64,000 nucleotides of DNA from the NCBI GenBank assembly GCA_029252555.1, contig JAQXBF010000025.1, positions 62,001 to 126,000 of the forward strand, read 5' to 3'. The position numbers and the translations under genes were made by a program. Position 1 is the stretch's first letter. Each line of letters begins with the position of its first letter. Of the stretch, positions 17,951-27,330 are shown piece after piece. A model generated the notes under the pieces. The model was not told where the DNA came from. It saw only the letters and a list, made by a program, of their open reading frames with translations, and made no database searches. The DNA comes from Porticoccaceae bacterium (GTDB lineage Bacteria; Pseudomonadota; Gammaproteobacteria; Pseudomonadales; Porticoccaceae).

Positions 17951-17978
17951 GTTAAAGGTTAAAGGTTAAAGGTTAAAA
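17951..17978. repeat. four tandem copies of a 7-bp repeat (GTTAAAG) at the yffB/dapD junction
   Basis: GTTAAAG repeats at 17951, 17958 and 17965, and GTTAAAA at 17972. They cover the stop codon of the upstream gene (minus strand, 17966-17968) and the whole spacer up to the dapD start. Because the unit is 7 bp, a change in copy number would alter the upstream gene's last codons and the translation spacing of dapD. Confidence 0.9.
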
Positions 17979-18313
17979 ATACTTTGGTATAGATCGGCCT
18001 TAAAGCCGATCGTAATAACACCATCCACATCTAGCACGGGACGCTTAATCATTGCAGGGTGCTCTAAAAGAAGGGCGATGACATTATCGCGATTAGTGTT
18101 TTCTTGAGTGCTTGTATCAAGTTTTCGCCAGGTGGTACCCCGACGATTTAAGACGGTTTCCCAGCCCGCTTGATCAACCCAGTGCTCAATAGTCTCTGCG
18201 TTTATTCCGTCGGTGCGCACATCATGAAATTCAAATTCAATACCCTGGTCTCTGAGCCAGTTGCGAGCCTTTTTAATGGTGTCACAATTTTTAATGCCAA
18301 ATAATGTTGTCAC
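17966..18313 (-). CDS. ArsC/Spx-like thioredoxin-fold protein (YffB family)
   Basis: 115 aa, the family's usual length. The N-terminus has the single active-site cysteine in GIKNCDTIKKA, with FHDVRTDG and a C-terminal IKRPVLDVDG block as in YffB/Spx-family ArsC-like proteins. Members are thought to act in thiol or glutathione chemistry; true arsenate reductase activity is not implied. In E. coli yffB sits next to dapE, and in Pseudomonas the family member is next to dapD as here, so linkage with diaminopimelate genes is conserved. The stop codon lies inside the heptamer repeat. Confidence 0.88.
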   Translation of the reverse strand: MTTLFGIKNCDTIKKARNWLRDQGIEFEFHDVRTDGINAETIEHWVDQAGWETVLNRRGTTWRKLDTSTQENTNRDNVIALLLEHPAMIKRPVLDVDGVITIGFKADLYQSIFNL

Positions 18314-18358
18314 GTATTATCTTCCTTGGGATACAGGTGATTAAGCATAGCAAAACTG

Positions 18359-19012
18359 TCAGGGCTTGTGAGCCACAAACGGTTTTTTGCGGTTGGGGTA
18401 ACAGGTGACGCAGATATCACAGACGCGACCATCGCAGCCCCGTGCGGAACAAAATTCACGGCCATAGAAAATAATCTGCAGATGAAGTTTATTCCACTGA
18501 TCTCTGGGGAAAAGTTTTTTTAAGTCGCGCTCGGTTTGCACAACATTTTTGCCTTTGGTCAATCCCCAGCGCTGGGCCAGACGATGGATATGGGTATCTA
18601 CGGGAAAGGCAGGTTGGCCAAAGCCCTGGGACATAACCACACTGGCAGTTTTATGGCCGACCCCTGGCAGCTGCTCCAAGGCGACTATATCCTCTGGCAC
18701 TTCTCCTTGGTAGTTGTCTACCAATATCTTTGATAGTTTGGAGATGGCTCTGGATTTCTGCGGTGCCAGGCCGCAGGGCCTGACAATTTTGTAAATACCA
18801 TCCACTGGCACATGTTGCATATCTTGGGCATTGTCGGCTTCGGCAAAGAGAGCTGGAGTGACTTTATTAACTCGCTCATCTGTGCACTGGGCACTGAGTA
18901 ATACGGCGACTAAAAGCTGGAAGTTATTTTCATGATCCAGAGGCACAGGGGTCTCTGGATACAGTTGATTGAGACGTTGTAGAATAAATTCAGCACGCTG
19001 CTTTTTTAACAA
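18359..19012 (-). CDS. nth: endonuclease III (DNA glycosylase/AP lyase)
   Basis: Base-excision repair enzyme removing oxidised pyrimidines, 217 aa. Helix-hairpin-helix LEQLPGVGHKTAS contains the catalytic Lys, and FPVDTHIHR the catalytic Asp. The C-terminal cysteine cluster, which holds a 4Fe-4S cluster in E. coli, reads CSARGCDGRVCDICVTC. Its spacing (C-x4-C-x4-C-x2-C-x2-C) differs from the classical C-x6-C-x2-C-x5-C, so which four cysteines bind iron is unclear. It sits between dapC (24 bp) and the yffB-like gene (45 bp) in one operon. Confidence 0.95.
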   Translation of the reverse strand: MLKKQRAEFILQRLNQLYPETPVPLDHENNFQLLVAVLLSAQCTDERVNKVTPALFAEADNAQDMQHVPVDGIYKIVRPCGLAPQKSRAISKLSKILVDNYQGEVPEDIVALEQLPGVGHKTASVVMSQGFGQPAFPVDTHIHRLAQRWGLTKGKNVVQTERDLKKLFPRDQWNKLHLQIIFYGREFCSARGCDGRVCDICVTCYPNRKKPFVAHKP

Positions 19013-19036
19013 ACTAGATACTCCATGCCAGCGTCA

Positions 19037-20239
19037 TTATTTTAAGCTATCGACATAATGCGCTATGCGTCTAGCTGCTTCGATGCACTCTTTTATATCT
19101 GCTACTAGGGCCATGCGCACACGGTTCTGCCCTGGGTTTCCATTGTCTGTGGAGCGTGCTAAATACTGCCCTGGAAGTATGGTTACGTTTTGTTGCGCAA
19201 ATAATCCACGGGCAAACTCTGCGTCATCTATAGGCGTCTTAGGCCATAGATAAAAGCTGGCATTGGGTTCTGTAAACTCTAACTTGCTCCGTAAAATCTC
19301 GGTGACCGCTGCAAATTTTTCTCGATACAGCGCGCGATTTTCTAGTACGTGCGTTTCATCGCCCCAGGCGGCAATAGAGGCTTCTTGCACAGGTAGAGAC
19401 ATAGCGCAGCCGTGGTAGGTGCGATATTTCAGAAAGTCTTTGAGCAACTCCCCATCGCCAGCGATAAAACCTGAGCGCAGCCCGGGTAAATTTGAACGCT
19501 TTGAAAGGCTGTGGAAAACAACACAGCGACGGAAGTCATGGCGACCTAATTGCTGGCAAGCATCGAGCAGCCCCAATGGTGGTTTTTGTTCGTCCAGATA
19601 GACTTCTGAGTAACATTCGTCACTGGATAGAATAAAGTCATATTTATCTGCTAGTTCCATGGCCTGCTGGTACTGCGCTAGAGACATAACAGCCCCCGTC
19701 GGGTTGCCCGGTGAGCAAATTTGTAATAGCTGACAGCGCCGCCACACATCTTCTGGCATTTGATTCAAGTTAGGAATAAAACCGAGCTCAGATTCGCAGT
19801 TTAGATAATGAAGTTCGGCCCCAGCTAATAACGCCGCACCCTCATAAATTTGATAAAACGGATTGGGAGAGACCACTATTGGGCCGCTGTCACTACTGTC
19901 AATAGCGGCCTGGGTAAACGCAAATAATGCTTCTCTGGTGCCTGCAACGGGCAGAACGTTTCGCTCTGGATCGACCGATTGAGCTGGCAGTGAAAAGCGT
20001 TGCTCAAGCCAATGGCCAATGCTCTTGCGAAGTTCTAGACTACCGCTGGTGGTTGGGTAGAGGGCAAGCTTGTCGATGCTGTCGCGCAATCGCTGTTTAA
20101 CAAATTCCGGGGCAGGGTGTTTCGGCTCGCCTATAGACAGGGCGATATGGCTGAGGTCAGCTGGCGGCTCTATACCCGCCTTGAGCTGCTTAAGTTTCTC
20201 AAACGGGTAGGGGTGAAGCAACTGCAAATTAGAGTTCAT
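19037..20239 (-). CDS. dapC: succinyldiaminopimelate transaminase
   Basis: PLP-dependent class I aminotransferase of 400 aa. It converts N-succinyl-2-amino-6-oxopimelate to N-succinyl-LL-diaminopimelate, the step after DapD. The PLP lysine is K247 in HSLSKRSNLPGLRSG; the cofactor site also shows CSPGNPTG and SSDECYSEVY. The N-terminal block HPYPFEKLKQL is characteristic of proteobacterial DapC. The position just downstream of glnD and in the same operon as dapD supports this over a general aspartate aminotransferase. Confidence 0.93.
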   Translation of the reverse strand: MNSNLQLLHPYPFEKLKQLKAGIEPPADLSHIALSIGEPKHPAPEFVKQRLRDSIDKLALYPTTSGSLELRKSIGHWLEQRFSLPAQSVDPERNVLPVAGTREALFAFTQAAIDSSDSGPIVVSPNPFYQIYEGAALLAGAELHYLNCESELGFIPNLNQMPEDVWRRCQLLQICSPGNPTGAVMSLAQYQQAMELADKYDFILSSDECYSEVYLDEQKPPLGLLDACQQLGRHDFRRCVVFHSLSKRSNLPGLRSGFIAGDGELLKDFLKYRTYHGCAMSLPVQEASIAAWGDETHVLENRALYREKFAAVTEILRSKLEFTEPNASFYLWPKTPIDDAEFARGLFAQQNVTILPGQYLARSTDNGNPGQNRVRMALVADIKECIEAARRIAHYVDSLK

Positions 20240-20285
20240 TGTGTGGTTGCAACCTTATGGCTAAGTATCCGAAATTTTGCATAGT

Positions 20286-22988
20286 TCAGCTTTGCTTATC
20301 TTGAGCATTGCGGGAATCTAATTCGCTACAAATAGTTTGTTGAAGCTTTTCGCCAAACTCTAAATCAATGAGAGGTTTGTGATTATAGTCGGTTACATAA
20401 AAGGTGTCCTCGACCCTCTCACCCAGTGTAGAAATCTTGGCATTGTAGAGGTTGAGGCCATAGCGTAAAAATATACTGGCTATATGGGCCAATAGCCCTG
20501 GCCGGTCCGGAGTTATAACCTCAATGACTGTAGTATTGGTTTCGGTGTCATTACTTAATGTGGTCACGGTCTTAAGTGTGAAGTTTTTAAGCTGACGAGG
20601 GGTTCGCCTTGAAATATCAAAGTTGACGCTGCTGGGATCGATAATCGCTTGCTTGAGTGTCTTGGTAACCAACTTACACAGATTGCTGTCTCTGCCAATC
20701 GGCCGGTCATTGTCATCGAGAATATAGAAAACATCGAAGGCACGATTATCGCTGGTGGTGTGCAGACGGGCATCTTGGATATTTAGCTGCAGTTTGTCGA
20801 AAACCGCGGCAATAATTGAGAAGATATTTTGTCGGTCTGTGGCATGAACAAATATCTGTGTGGCTACTGGTATTTCGACCCCGACATCTCGCAAGCGGAT
20901 CACAGGATTCCCAGGGTTATCATTACCGATAATCGCTTGAGTAAAGCTGGCAATATCTTCAGCTCGCTCCCGTAAAAAGAACTCTTGATCGACGTCGCTC
21001 CATACGGCCAGAGTCTGCTGTTTTGTAATCTGCTGTTCTAAAAGCACCCGCAGAGCCGCAGTCTTGGCATATTCAACCCATACCGCCTTATCTACTGGTA
21101 CCCCAAGGCCCTGCTGCAGGGCGCGTTTGGTCTCAAAATAGAGGTTGCGCATCAATGAGCCTTTCCAGTCTGTCCACAGCCTCGGGTTGGTCGCGTTAAT
21201 ATCGGCCACTGTTAAAACATAAAGTAATTCCAGATGCATAATATCGCCACAGTGTTTGGCGAATTTGTAAATAACATCTGGGTCAGAGGTGTCCTCTCTC
21301 TGCGAGACAGTGGACATTAGCAAGTGATTTTCCACAAGCCATTGCAGCAGCTTGATCTCCTGAGGCTGCAGGCCATGACGCTCTGCAAAGTCGGCAATAT
21401 CAACCGAACCCAAGATAGAGTGGTCACCACCTCGACCTTTGGCCACATCGTGATAAAGGGCGGCAATAATAAGTAATTCAGGCTTGGGCAAATTCTTGAA
21501 TATATGAGCAGACACCGGAAACTGTTCGGCAATCTCTGGACGCGCTAATCGCCTGATATTGCGTACAACTTCTAATGTATGCACATCGACGGGGTAAATA
21601 TGGAAGAGATCATGTTGGGTCTGGCCGACGATCTTGCCAAATTCCGGCAAGTAGCTCCCCAGAATCCCATAGCGATTCATGCGCTGGAGCTGAATAGATA
21701 ATTTATAGGGCGCGCGCAGCAGCCGCATAAACAAATCCCGGTTGGTCGGGTTTGCTCTAAATTCTTCATTAATCAAATTTCTGTGCAGACGAATCTGGCG
21801 AATCGCTGAGGCACGAATTTCTTTGATATTTTCGTTTTCACCCATAATCACAAATAGCTCAAGCAGGGCAGAGGGCGCGTTGACGAAGACATCTTCGCTC
21901 GTGGTATCTAAATAGTCGTCACGGACCACAAAGCGGTCATTGATTGGGATAATCACTTTGGTTTTATTTTTCTGGTAAATCGCTTCGTCGAGATACTGCA
22001 ACAGCACATCTGTGAGCTCGCGAATTGAAAGTACAGCCCGATAGTAGCGCTGCATAAACTTTTCGACGCCCAGTCGACCATCGCTGTCTCTGTAGCCAAG
22101 CATGGCGGCGAGCTTGCGCTGATAGTCAAAAAGCAAGCGCTCTTCTGGTCTGTCAGCAATCAGATGCAGGCCATAACGAACCTTCCATAGAAATTCTTCT
22201 TCTCTGCGCAGCGTTAGATATTCTTCCTCGGACAGAAAGCCGGCATGAACTAGTTGGGAGCGTCGATGCACATTAAAGTGACGTTTGGCGGTCCAGTTTA
22301 TCAGCTGAATGTCGCGCAGGCCGCCTGGGGCCTCTTTAACATTGGGTTCGAGATTGTATTCGGTGTCATCATGCTTGAGGTGGCGGGCCCGTTGCTCATC
22401 TATTTTGCCGCGATAAAAGTTACTAGAAGACCAAATTTTATTGGGACCAGTCTTCTTGAGCATGGTTTCGCGCAGAGAATTGTCGCCACACAGTAAACGG
22501 GTTTCCATCAGGTTGGTGACAATGGAAATATCACCTTTTGCTTCGTCGACACATTGGGATAATGACCGAACGCTATGCCCAATTTTAAGTTGAATATCCC
22601 ATAAAAACGTCAAAAACTGTTCAATACTCTGGCGATACTTTTGGGGCCTATTACGGCGCATAAGAATCAGCAGGTCGATATCTGAATGCGGGTGCAGTTC
22701 GCCGCGCCCATAACCACCCACGGCAATCAGGCTGATATTGTCGCCCCACTCGAAACGGTTCCAGGCGTAGCACAAGATAACATCAGCGAACTGAGCTGCT
22801 TCATTGACCAGGGTATGTACTTCCTCTCCCTCATGAAAACGATTGTTAAAGTGCCTTTGGGCTGCGGCTAAAGCGTTGCGAAACACAGTTACGGGATCAC
22901 CGGCATCCAGATCTGCAGTAAAGCGTTTCTGATCAAAGAACATTGGCACTGCTAAGTCTGGGGGCAGGGTTATGCTGTTTGCTGACAT
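20286..22988 (-). CDS. glnD: bifunctional uridylyltransferase/uridylyl-removing enzyme
   Basis: Primary nitrogen sensor that uridylylates and deuridylylates PII proteins. 900 aa, in the family's range. Order of domains: nucleotidyltransferase with GGYGRGELHPHSDIDLLIL at 91-109, a linker domain, the HD domain (ALYHDVAKGRGGDHS, near residue 510), and two C-terminal ACT domains (the second at about 815-890, VITPDRPGLLAHIASIF). It lies between map and dapC, 69 bp after map, the same neighbourhood as in Pseudomonas and E. coli. Confidence 0.97.
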   Translation of the reverse strand: MSANSITLPPDLAVPMFFDQKRFTADLDAGDPVTVFRNALAAAQRHFNNRFHEGEEVHTLVNEAAQFADVILCYAWNRFEWGDNISLIAVGGYGRGELHPHSDIDLLILMRRNRPQKYRQSIEQFLTFLWDIQLKIGHSVRSLSQCVDEAKGDISIVTNLMETRLLCGDNSLRETMLKKTGPNKIWSSSNFYRGKIDEQRARHLKHDDTEYNLEPNVKEAPGGLRDIQLINWTAKRHFNVHRRSQLVHAGFLSEEEYLTLRREEEFLWKVRYGLHLIADRPEERLLFDYQRKLAAMLGYRDSDGRLGVEKFMQRYYRAVLSIRELTDVLLQYLDEAIYQKNKTKVIIPINDRFVVRDDYLDTTSEDVFVNAPSALLELFVIMGENENIKEIRASAIRQIRLHRNLINEEFRANPTNRDLFMRLLRAPYKLSIQLQRMNRYGILGSYLPEFGKIVGQTQHDLFHIYPVDVHTLEVVRNIRRLARPEIAEQFPVSAHIFKNLPKPELLIIAALYHDVAKGRGGDHSILGSVDIADFAERHGLQPQEIKLLQWLVENHLLMSTVSQREDTSDPDVIYKFAKHCGDIMHLELLYVLTVADINATNPRLWTDWKGSLMRNLYFETKRALQQGLGVPVDKAVWVEYAKTAALRVLLEQQITKQQTLAVWSDVDQEFFLRERAEDIASFTQAIIGNDNPGNPVIRLRDVGVEIPVATQIFVHATDRQNIFSIIAAVFDKLQLNIQDARLHTTSDNRAFDVFYILDDNDRPIGRDSNLCKLVTKTLKQAIIDPSSVNFDISRRTPRQLKNFTLKTVTTLSNDTETNTTVIEVITPDRPGLLAHIASIFLRYGLNLYNAKISTLGERVEDTFYVTDYNHKPLIDLEFGEKLQQTICSELDSRNAQDKQS

Positions 22989-23056
22989 TCGATTACTTTC
23001 TCATTCTCTGGCTTGATGGAGGCCTTCAGGCCAGTCCGGTTTGCTGGTTGCAAAAT

Positions 23057-23827
23057 TTAGAAGGATTCCTCACCGCGGGCGGTAAAGACTTCGACGCCAT
23101 TGGCCGTGACCAACATGGTGTGTTCCCATTGAGAAGACAGGCGGCCATCTTTGGTTTCTACTGTCCAGCCGTCTGGTTTGAGCTTGGTCTGGTGCTTTCC
23201 GGCGTTGACCATAGGCTCGATAGTAAAGGTCATGCCTTCGACAAGTTCGAGGCCAGTATCTGGCTTGCCGTAATGGAGTATTTGGGGCTCTTGATGAAAC
23301 TCTGGGCCTATGCCGTGACCACAGTAGTCTCGAACAACAGAATAGTAATTAGCTTCGGCATGGGTTTGGATAACATGGCCAATATCTCCAAGGCGAACCC
23401 CGGGGCGTACCATCTCAATCCCTTTATACAGGCACTCCTGGGAGATTTTAATCAGCCGCTCTGCGTGGCTAGGGACCTTACCCACGGTGTACATCTTGGA
23501 AGTGTCGCCATACCAGCCATCTTTAATAACGGTAACGTCTATATTGATAATATCGCCATTTTTGAGGACTTTTTTGTCGGCAGGAATTCCGTGACAGACA
23601 ACCTGATTGACCGAGGTGCAGACAGATTTAGGGAATCCACGATAACCCAAGCAAGCAGGAATAGCCTTTTGGATATTCACTATATACTCGTGACAAATTC
23701 TATCTAACTCTTCGGTGGTGACACCAGGTACGACATATTCGCCTATAAGCTCAAGCACTTCTGCCGCTAGTCGGCCAGCGACTCGCATCTTGGCGATTTG
23801 ATCTGGGGTTCGAAGTTCTGAAGTCAT
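23057..23827 (-). CDS. map: methionine aminopeptidase, type I
   Basis: Removes the initiator methionine from nascent proteins; 256 aa. Metal ligands are visible in VTVIKDGWYGDTSKMY (Asp pair), CGHGIGPEFHQEP (His) and TIEPMVNAG / QWEHTMLV (Glu). The start is placed at 23827 (MTSELRTPDQIAKMR) because a GAGAAAG site precedes it by about 6 bases; an upstream ATG at 23869 adds 14 unsupported residues. It is divergent from rpsB, as in most gammaproteobacteria, and heads the glnD-dapC-nth-yffB-dapD operon. Confidence 0.96.
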   Translation of the reverse strand: MTSELRTPDQIAKMRVAGRLAAEVLELIGEYVVPGVTTEELDRICHEYIVNIQKAIPACLGYRGFPKSVCTSVNQVVCHGIPADKKVLKNGDIINIDVTVIKDGWYGDTSKMYTVGKVPSHAERLIKISQECLYKGIEMVRPGVRLGDIGHVIQTHAEANYYSVVRDYCGHGIGPEFHQEPQILHYGKPDTGLELVEGMTFTIEPMVNAGKHQTKLKPDGWTVETKDGRLSSQWEHTMLVTANGVEVFTARGEESF

Positions 23828-24025
23828 CGACTTTCTCAAGGATTTTATTAAGGACTGTATTGTACGCATCTAAGACCCATTGAGGGAGTGTTAGGGGCAA
23901 ATTTCCTCAGAGAATTTACAGTTGTAAAACTATTCAGCTGTCAACCAAGCGTTATTCAGGCTCTATTCAAGCCCTATGCAGGGTTGCAAGCAAATTTCAG
24001 GTATGGAATATCTGTGTATTTTTAC

Positions 24026-24061
24026 TTTATATGGCCCTGTGGTTATGGTATAAAGCGCGCC
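24026..24061 (+). promoter_or_regulatory. rpsB-tsf promoter, extended -10 with GC-rich discriminator
   Basis: TGG-TATAAA (TG at 24046-24047, -10 at 24049-24054) followed at once by GCGCGCC. A weak -35, TTTATA, lies at 24026-24031 with a 17-base spacer. An extended -10 plus GC-rich discriminator is typical of ribosomal promoters under stringent (ppGpp/DksA) control. Transcription would start near 24061, leaving a leader of about 150 bases. Confidence 0.6.
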
Positions 24062-24175
24062 GTTGTGAGGTTGTCCTTGCAGCGGTAATTTAAAACTAAA
24101 CGACACACACATTCCGACACAATGTTCTGGGTGCCTTTTAAGCCTGATAAGTAGTACGGCTAAATTGGTTGATCA

Positions 24176-24202
24176 TTGGGGGATGTGGAGGCTTAACCCC
24201 AA
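24176..24202 (+). promoter_or_regulatory. hairpin in the rpsB leader next to the ribosome binding site
   Basis: TTGGGG (24176-24181) pairs with CCCCAA (24197-24202), immediately before the AGAGGAAA Shine-Dalgarno of rpsB. In E. coli, S2 represses its own mRNA through a conserved leader structure. This hairpin is in the right place to do the same, but homology to that element was not tested. Confidence 0.45.
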
Positions 24203-24213
24203 GAGGAAATCTT

Positions 24214-25023
24214 ATGTCTATTGTCAGTATGCGCGATATGTTGCAGGCTGGTGTGCATTTCGGCCACCAAACTCGCTTCTGGAACCCCAAAATGAGCCAG
24301 TATATCTTCGGCTCACGCAACAAAGTTCATGTTATTAACCTTGAGCACACTGTGCCAGCCTTTAACGAAGCACTAGAAATTCTTCGCGTTGAAGCTGCCA
24401 AAGGTAATCAAATTCTTTTTGTTGGCACCAAGCGTGCTGCACAAAAAATCGTAAAAGAGCAAGCAGAACGCTGCGGGATGCCTTATGTCAGCCACCGCTG
24501 GTTGGGTGGTATGCTCACTAACTACAAAACAATCCGAGCGTCTATCCGTCGTTTCCGTGAGTTGGAAACCCAGGAAGCTGACGGCACCTTTGAAAAGCTG
24601 ACCAAGAAAGAAGTGCTTATGCGCACGCGCATGAAGGACAAGCTTGAGAACAGTATCGGTGGTATCAAGGACATGAATGGTCTGCCTGATATTCTGTTCG
24701 TTGTTGATGTAGACCACGAGCGCATTGCGATTAACGAGGCTAACAAGCTGGGTATCCATGTTGTTGGTATCGTAGATACTAATAGTGACCCAGACGGTGT
24801 TGACTACGTTATTCCCGGCAATGACGATTCAATCCGTGCAATTAAGCTGTATGCAGCTTCTGTTGCGGATTCAGTGCTTGAGGGCAAGGCACAGTCTGCA
24901 ACCATTACCAGCAAGGACGAGTTTGTTGAAGAAGTAGCTGCTGAAGCGCCTGTAGCGGAAGAAGTTCCCGCTGCCGAAGAAAAGCCTACTGAAGAAGCCC
25001 CCAAGGAAGCCGCAGCGGAATAA
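24214..25023 (+). CDS. rpsB: 30S ribosomal protein S2
   Basis: 269 aa; begins [20 protein letters not shown], the universal S2 N-terminus, with [12 protein letters not shown] and [19 protein letters not shown]. The start at 24214 follows AAGAGGAAA; an in-frame upstream ATG at 24169 is unsupported. The last ~30 residues are Ala/Glu/Pro-rich, a low-complexity tail longer than in E. coli. First gene of the rpsB-tsf-pyrH-frr cluster; the transcript is partly terminated at 25070. Confidence 0.98.
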   Translation: MSIVSMRDMLQAGVHFGHQTRFWNPKMSQYIFGSRNKVHVINLEHTVPAFNEALEILRVEAAKGNQILFVGTKRAAQKIVKEQAERCGMPYVSHRWLGGMLTNYKTIRASIRRFRELETQEADGTFEKLTKKEVLMRTRMKDKLENSIGGIKDMNGLPDILFVVDVDHERIAINEANKLGIHVVGIVDTNSDPDGVDYVIPGNDDSIRAIKLYAASVADSVLEGKAQSATITSKDEFVEEVAAEAPVAEEVPAAEEKPTEEAPKEAAAE

Positions 25024-25069
25024 TTCCGACTGCAGCCGAATAAGGGCACAGCACTGCTAACAAGATTAA

Positions 25070-25091
25070 GGGGGCCGCTGCCCCCTTTTTT
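25070..25091 (+). terminator. rpsB-tsf intergenic terminator/attenuator
   Basis: GGGGGC (25070-25075), CGCT loop, GCCCCC (25080-25085), then six Ts. An intergenic terminator that lowers tsf relative to rpsB is known in E. coli, and the position here (34 bases before tsf) is equivalent. Confidence 0.88.
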
Positions 25092-25124
25092 CCAACTGAT
25101 TAAAATGTTTTAGAGAGGAATACA

Positions 25125-25988
25125 ATGTCACAGGTAACAGCATCTTTGGTGAAAGAGCTGCGAGATCGCACTGGTTTAGGCATGATGGAATGCAAAAGAG
25201 CACTGACAGAGTCTGGTGCTGATATTGACAAAGCAATTGAAGAACTGCGCAAGTCTAGCGGCATGAAAGCAGCCAAAAAAGCGGGCCGCACTGCAGCAGA
25301 CGGTATCGTTATGTTTAAGACCGATGGCTCCTATGGCTTGGTTTTAGAAGTTAACAGCGAGACTGATTTTGCTGCCCGTGATGAGGGCTTTCAGGGCTTT
25401 GCTAACACTGTCTTGGACGCTGGCTTTGCAGCCAAGCAAACTGATGTGGCAGCTCTTATGGCTGATGGCCTGGAATCAGCTCGCGAAGCATTGGTGCAAA
25501 AGATTGGTGAGAATATCTCTGCCCGTCGTGCCAGCAGTGTTGAGGCGCCAGTGGTGGGCGGCTACGTACACAGTAATAACCGTATCGCAGTAATTGTTGG
25601 CCTGTCTGGCGGCAGTGAAGAGTTGGCTAGAGATGTTGCTATGCATGTTGCAGCGGTAAACCCCGCAGTAGTAAGCTCAGACCAAATGCCAGCCGAGGTT
25701 ATTGCGGCTGAAAAAGAGATTTTTGCGGCTCAGGCTCGCGAGAGTGGTAAGCCTGAAGAAATTATTGAGAAGATGATCGGTGGCCGTGTAAGCAAATTCT
25801 TGAAAGAGAGCAGCCTGATTGATCAGCCTTTCGTTAAAGACCCAGATACTACAGTGGGCAAACTGGTTGCAGCTGGTGGCGCCGAGGTTTTGTCTTTTGT
25901 TCGCTTTGAAGTGGGCGAAGGTATTGAAATTGACGAAGTTGATTTCGCTGCAGAGGTGGCCGCTCAGGTTGCGGGTGCTAACGAATAA
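25125..25988 (+). CDS. tsf: translation elongation factor Ts
   Basis: Nucleotide exchange factor for EF-Tu, 287 aa. The N-terminal UBA-like domain [19 protein letters not shown] and the [10 protein letters not shown] core loop (EF-Tu contact) are intact, and the C-terminal module [10 protein letters not shown] is present. Ribosome binding site AGAGGAA. Located between rpsB and pyrH as in nearly all bacteria. Confidence 0.98.
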   Translation: MSQVTASLVKELRDRTGLGMMECKRALTESGADIDKAIEELRKSSGMKAAKKAGRTAADGIVMFKTDGSYGLVLEVNSETDFAARDEGFQGFANTVLDAGFAAKQTDVAALMADGLESAREALVQKIGENISARRASSVEAPVVGGYVHSNNRIAVIVGLSGGSEELARDVAMHVAAVNPAVVSSDQMPAEVIAAEKEIFAAQARESGKPEEIIEKMIGGRVSKFLKESSLIDQPFVKDPDTTVGKLVAAGGAEVLSFVRFEVGEGIEIDEVDFAAEVAAQVAGANE

Positions 25989-26008
25989 ATAGATAGACAG
26001 GAGCAGAT

Positions 26009-26740
26009 ATGCCAACCGCCGGTAAAGAGAAAAAATACAAACGTATCCTTCTCAAGCTTAGTGGTGAAGAGCTGATGGGTAAAGAGGGCTTCGGGATTGA
26101 TCCCAAAGTTCTCGATCGCATGGCGCTCGAAATCGGCCAGCTTGTAGGAATTGGTGTACAGGTAGGTTTGGTTATTGGTGGTGGCAATTTGTTTCGCGGA
26201 GCTGCGCTAAATGCAGCCGGTATGGATCGAGTGACTGGCGACCATATGGGCATGCTGGCAACCGTGATGAATGCTCTGGCTATGCGAGATGCTCTGGAGC
26301 GCACTAATATTTCCTCCCATGTTATGTCATCGATTCCAATGAGTGGTGTTGTCGAACATTATGACCGCCGCCGCGCTATCCGCTATATTAAAGATGGTGA
26401 TGTAGTCATTTTTGCGGCTGGTACTGGTAATCCATTTTTCACCACCGATTCTGCAGCCTGTCTGCGGGGTATAGAAATCGATGCTGATGTGGTGTTGAAG
26501 GCTACTAAGGTCGATGGTGTCTACTCAGCGGATCCGATGCTGGATTCTAGTGCGGAGCTGTACGATCATTTAACCTATGATCAGGTGCTAGATAAGAAGT
26601 TGGGTGTTATGGATCTGACCGCAATATGCCTGTGTCGCGAACACAATATGCCGCTTAGGGTTTTCCGCATGGCAAAGCCTGGAGCTTTACTTAACCTAGT
26701 AGTTGGCGGTGCCGAGGGCACGCTGATCGAAGAGGGATAA
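26009..26740 (+). CDS. pyrH: UMP kinase
   Basis: Phosphorylates UMP to UDP; 243 aa, hexameric amino-acid-kinase fold. The phosphate-binding KLSGEELMG and GGGNLFRGA segments and [13 protein letters not shown] identify bacterial PyrH. It begins 20 bp after tsf with a CAGGAG ribosome binding site and is followed by frr at 14 bp, so it is part of the same transcript. Confidence 0.98.
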   Translation: MPTAGKEKKYKRILLKLSGEELMGKEGFGIDPKVLDRMALEIGQLVGIGVQVGLVIGGGNLFRGAALNAAGMDRVTGDHMGMLATVMNALAMRDALERTNISSHVMSSIPMSGVVEHYDRRRAIRYIKDGDVVIFAAGTGNPFFTTDSAACLRGIEIDADVVLKATKVDGVYSADPMLDSSAELYDHLTYDQVLDKKLGVMDLTAICLCREHNMPLRVFRMAKPGALLNLVVGGAEGTLIEEG

Positions 26741-26754
26741 GGAGTCGATTAATA

Positions 26755-27312
26755 ATGATTGAAGAACTAAAGCAAGACGCGGAAGAGCGTATGGCCAAAG
26801 CCATGGATGCTCTGGGCAATGCCTTCAACAAAATTCGTACTGGTCGGGCACATCCAAGTATTCTGGATGGCCTTTCCGTAGACTATTACGGTGTTGATAC
26901 ACCGCTTAGTCAGGCTGCATCTATTGCTATTGAAGATGCTCGGACTCTTTCTGTTACGCCTTGGGAAAAGTCCTTGGTGCCAGAGATTGAGAAGGCCATT
27001 ATGAAGTCTGATCTGGGCTTAAATCCCTCCACTGCAGGCACTGTTATTCGGGTGCCGCTGCCAGCCTTGACCGAGGAAACTCGCAAGCATTATGGCAAGC
27101 AGGCCAAGGCTGAAGCTGAAGGCGCAAGGATTTCCATTCGCAATATCCGTCGCGATGTTATTTCTGATATTAAAGAGCTGCAGAAAGCTAAAGACATCAG
27201 TGAAGACGAAGAGCGAAAGGCACAGGATGATATTCAAAAGATCACCGATCGCTTTGTGGCCAAAGTGGAAGAGGCCCTCACGGCTAAAGAAAAGGACTTG
27301 ATGGAGATTTAA
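26755..27312 (+). CDS. frr: ribosome recycling factor
   Basis: Splits post-termination ribosomes together with EF-G; 185 aa, exact family length. Signature segments are [16 protein letters not shown] near residue 25 and RNIRRDV near residue 132. GGAG ribosome binding site; 14 bp after pyrH and 18 bp before uppS. Confidence 0.98.
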   Translation: MIEELKQDAEERMAKAMDALGNAFNKIRTGRAHPSILDGLSVDYYGVDTPLSQAASIAIEDARTLSVTPWEKSLVPEIEKAIMKSDLGLNPSTAGTVIRVPLPALTEETRKHYGKQAKAEAEGARISIRNIRRDVISDIKELQKAKDISEDEERKAQDDIQKITDRFVAKVEEALTAKEKDLMEI

Positions 27313-27330
27313 TCTCCTTAGGTTAAAACA

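Larger units (their letters stand above)
23828..24213. other. map-rpsB divergent intergenic region
   Basis: 386 bp with no gene that I can support; an ORF at 23888-24088 has no family features. It contains a good rpsB promoter at 24026-24054 and a leader hairpin at 24176-24202, listed separately. The map promoter must also be here, but I do not see a confident match. Confidence 0.7.

Noticed and set aside
22943-23707. Long plus-strand ORF of 254 codons
   Set aside because: Lies antisense over map, has no family features, and map on the other strand is certain.
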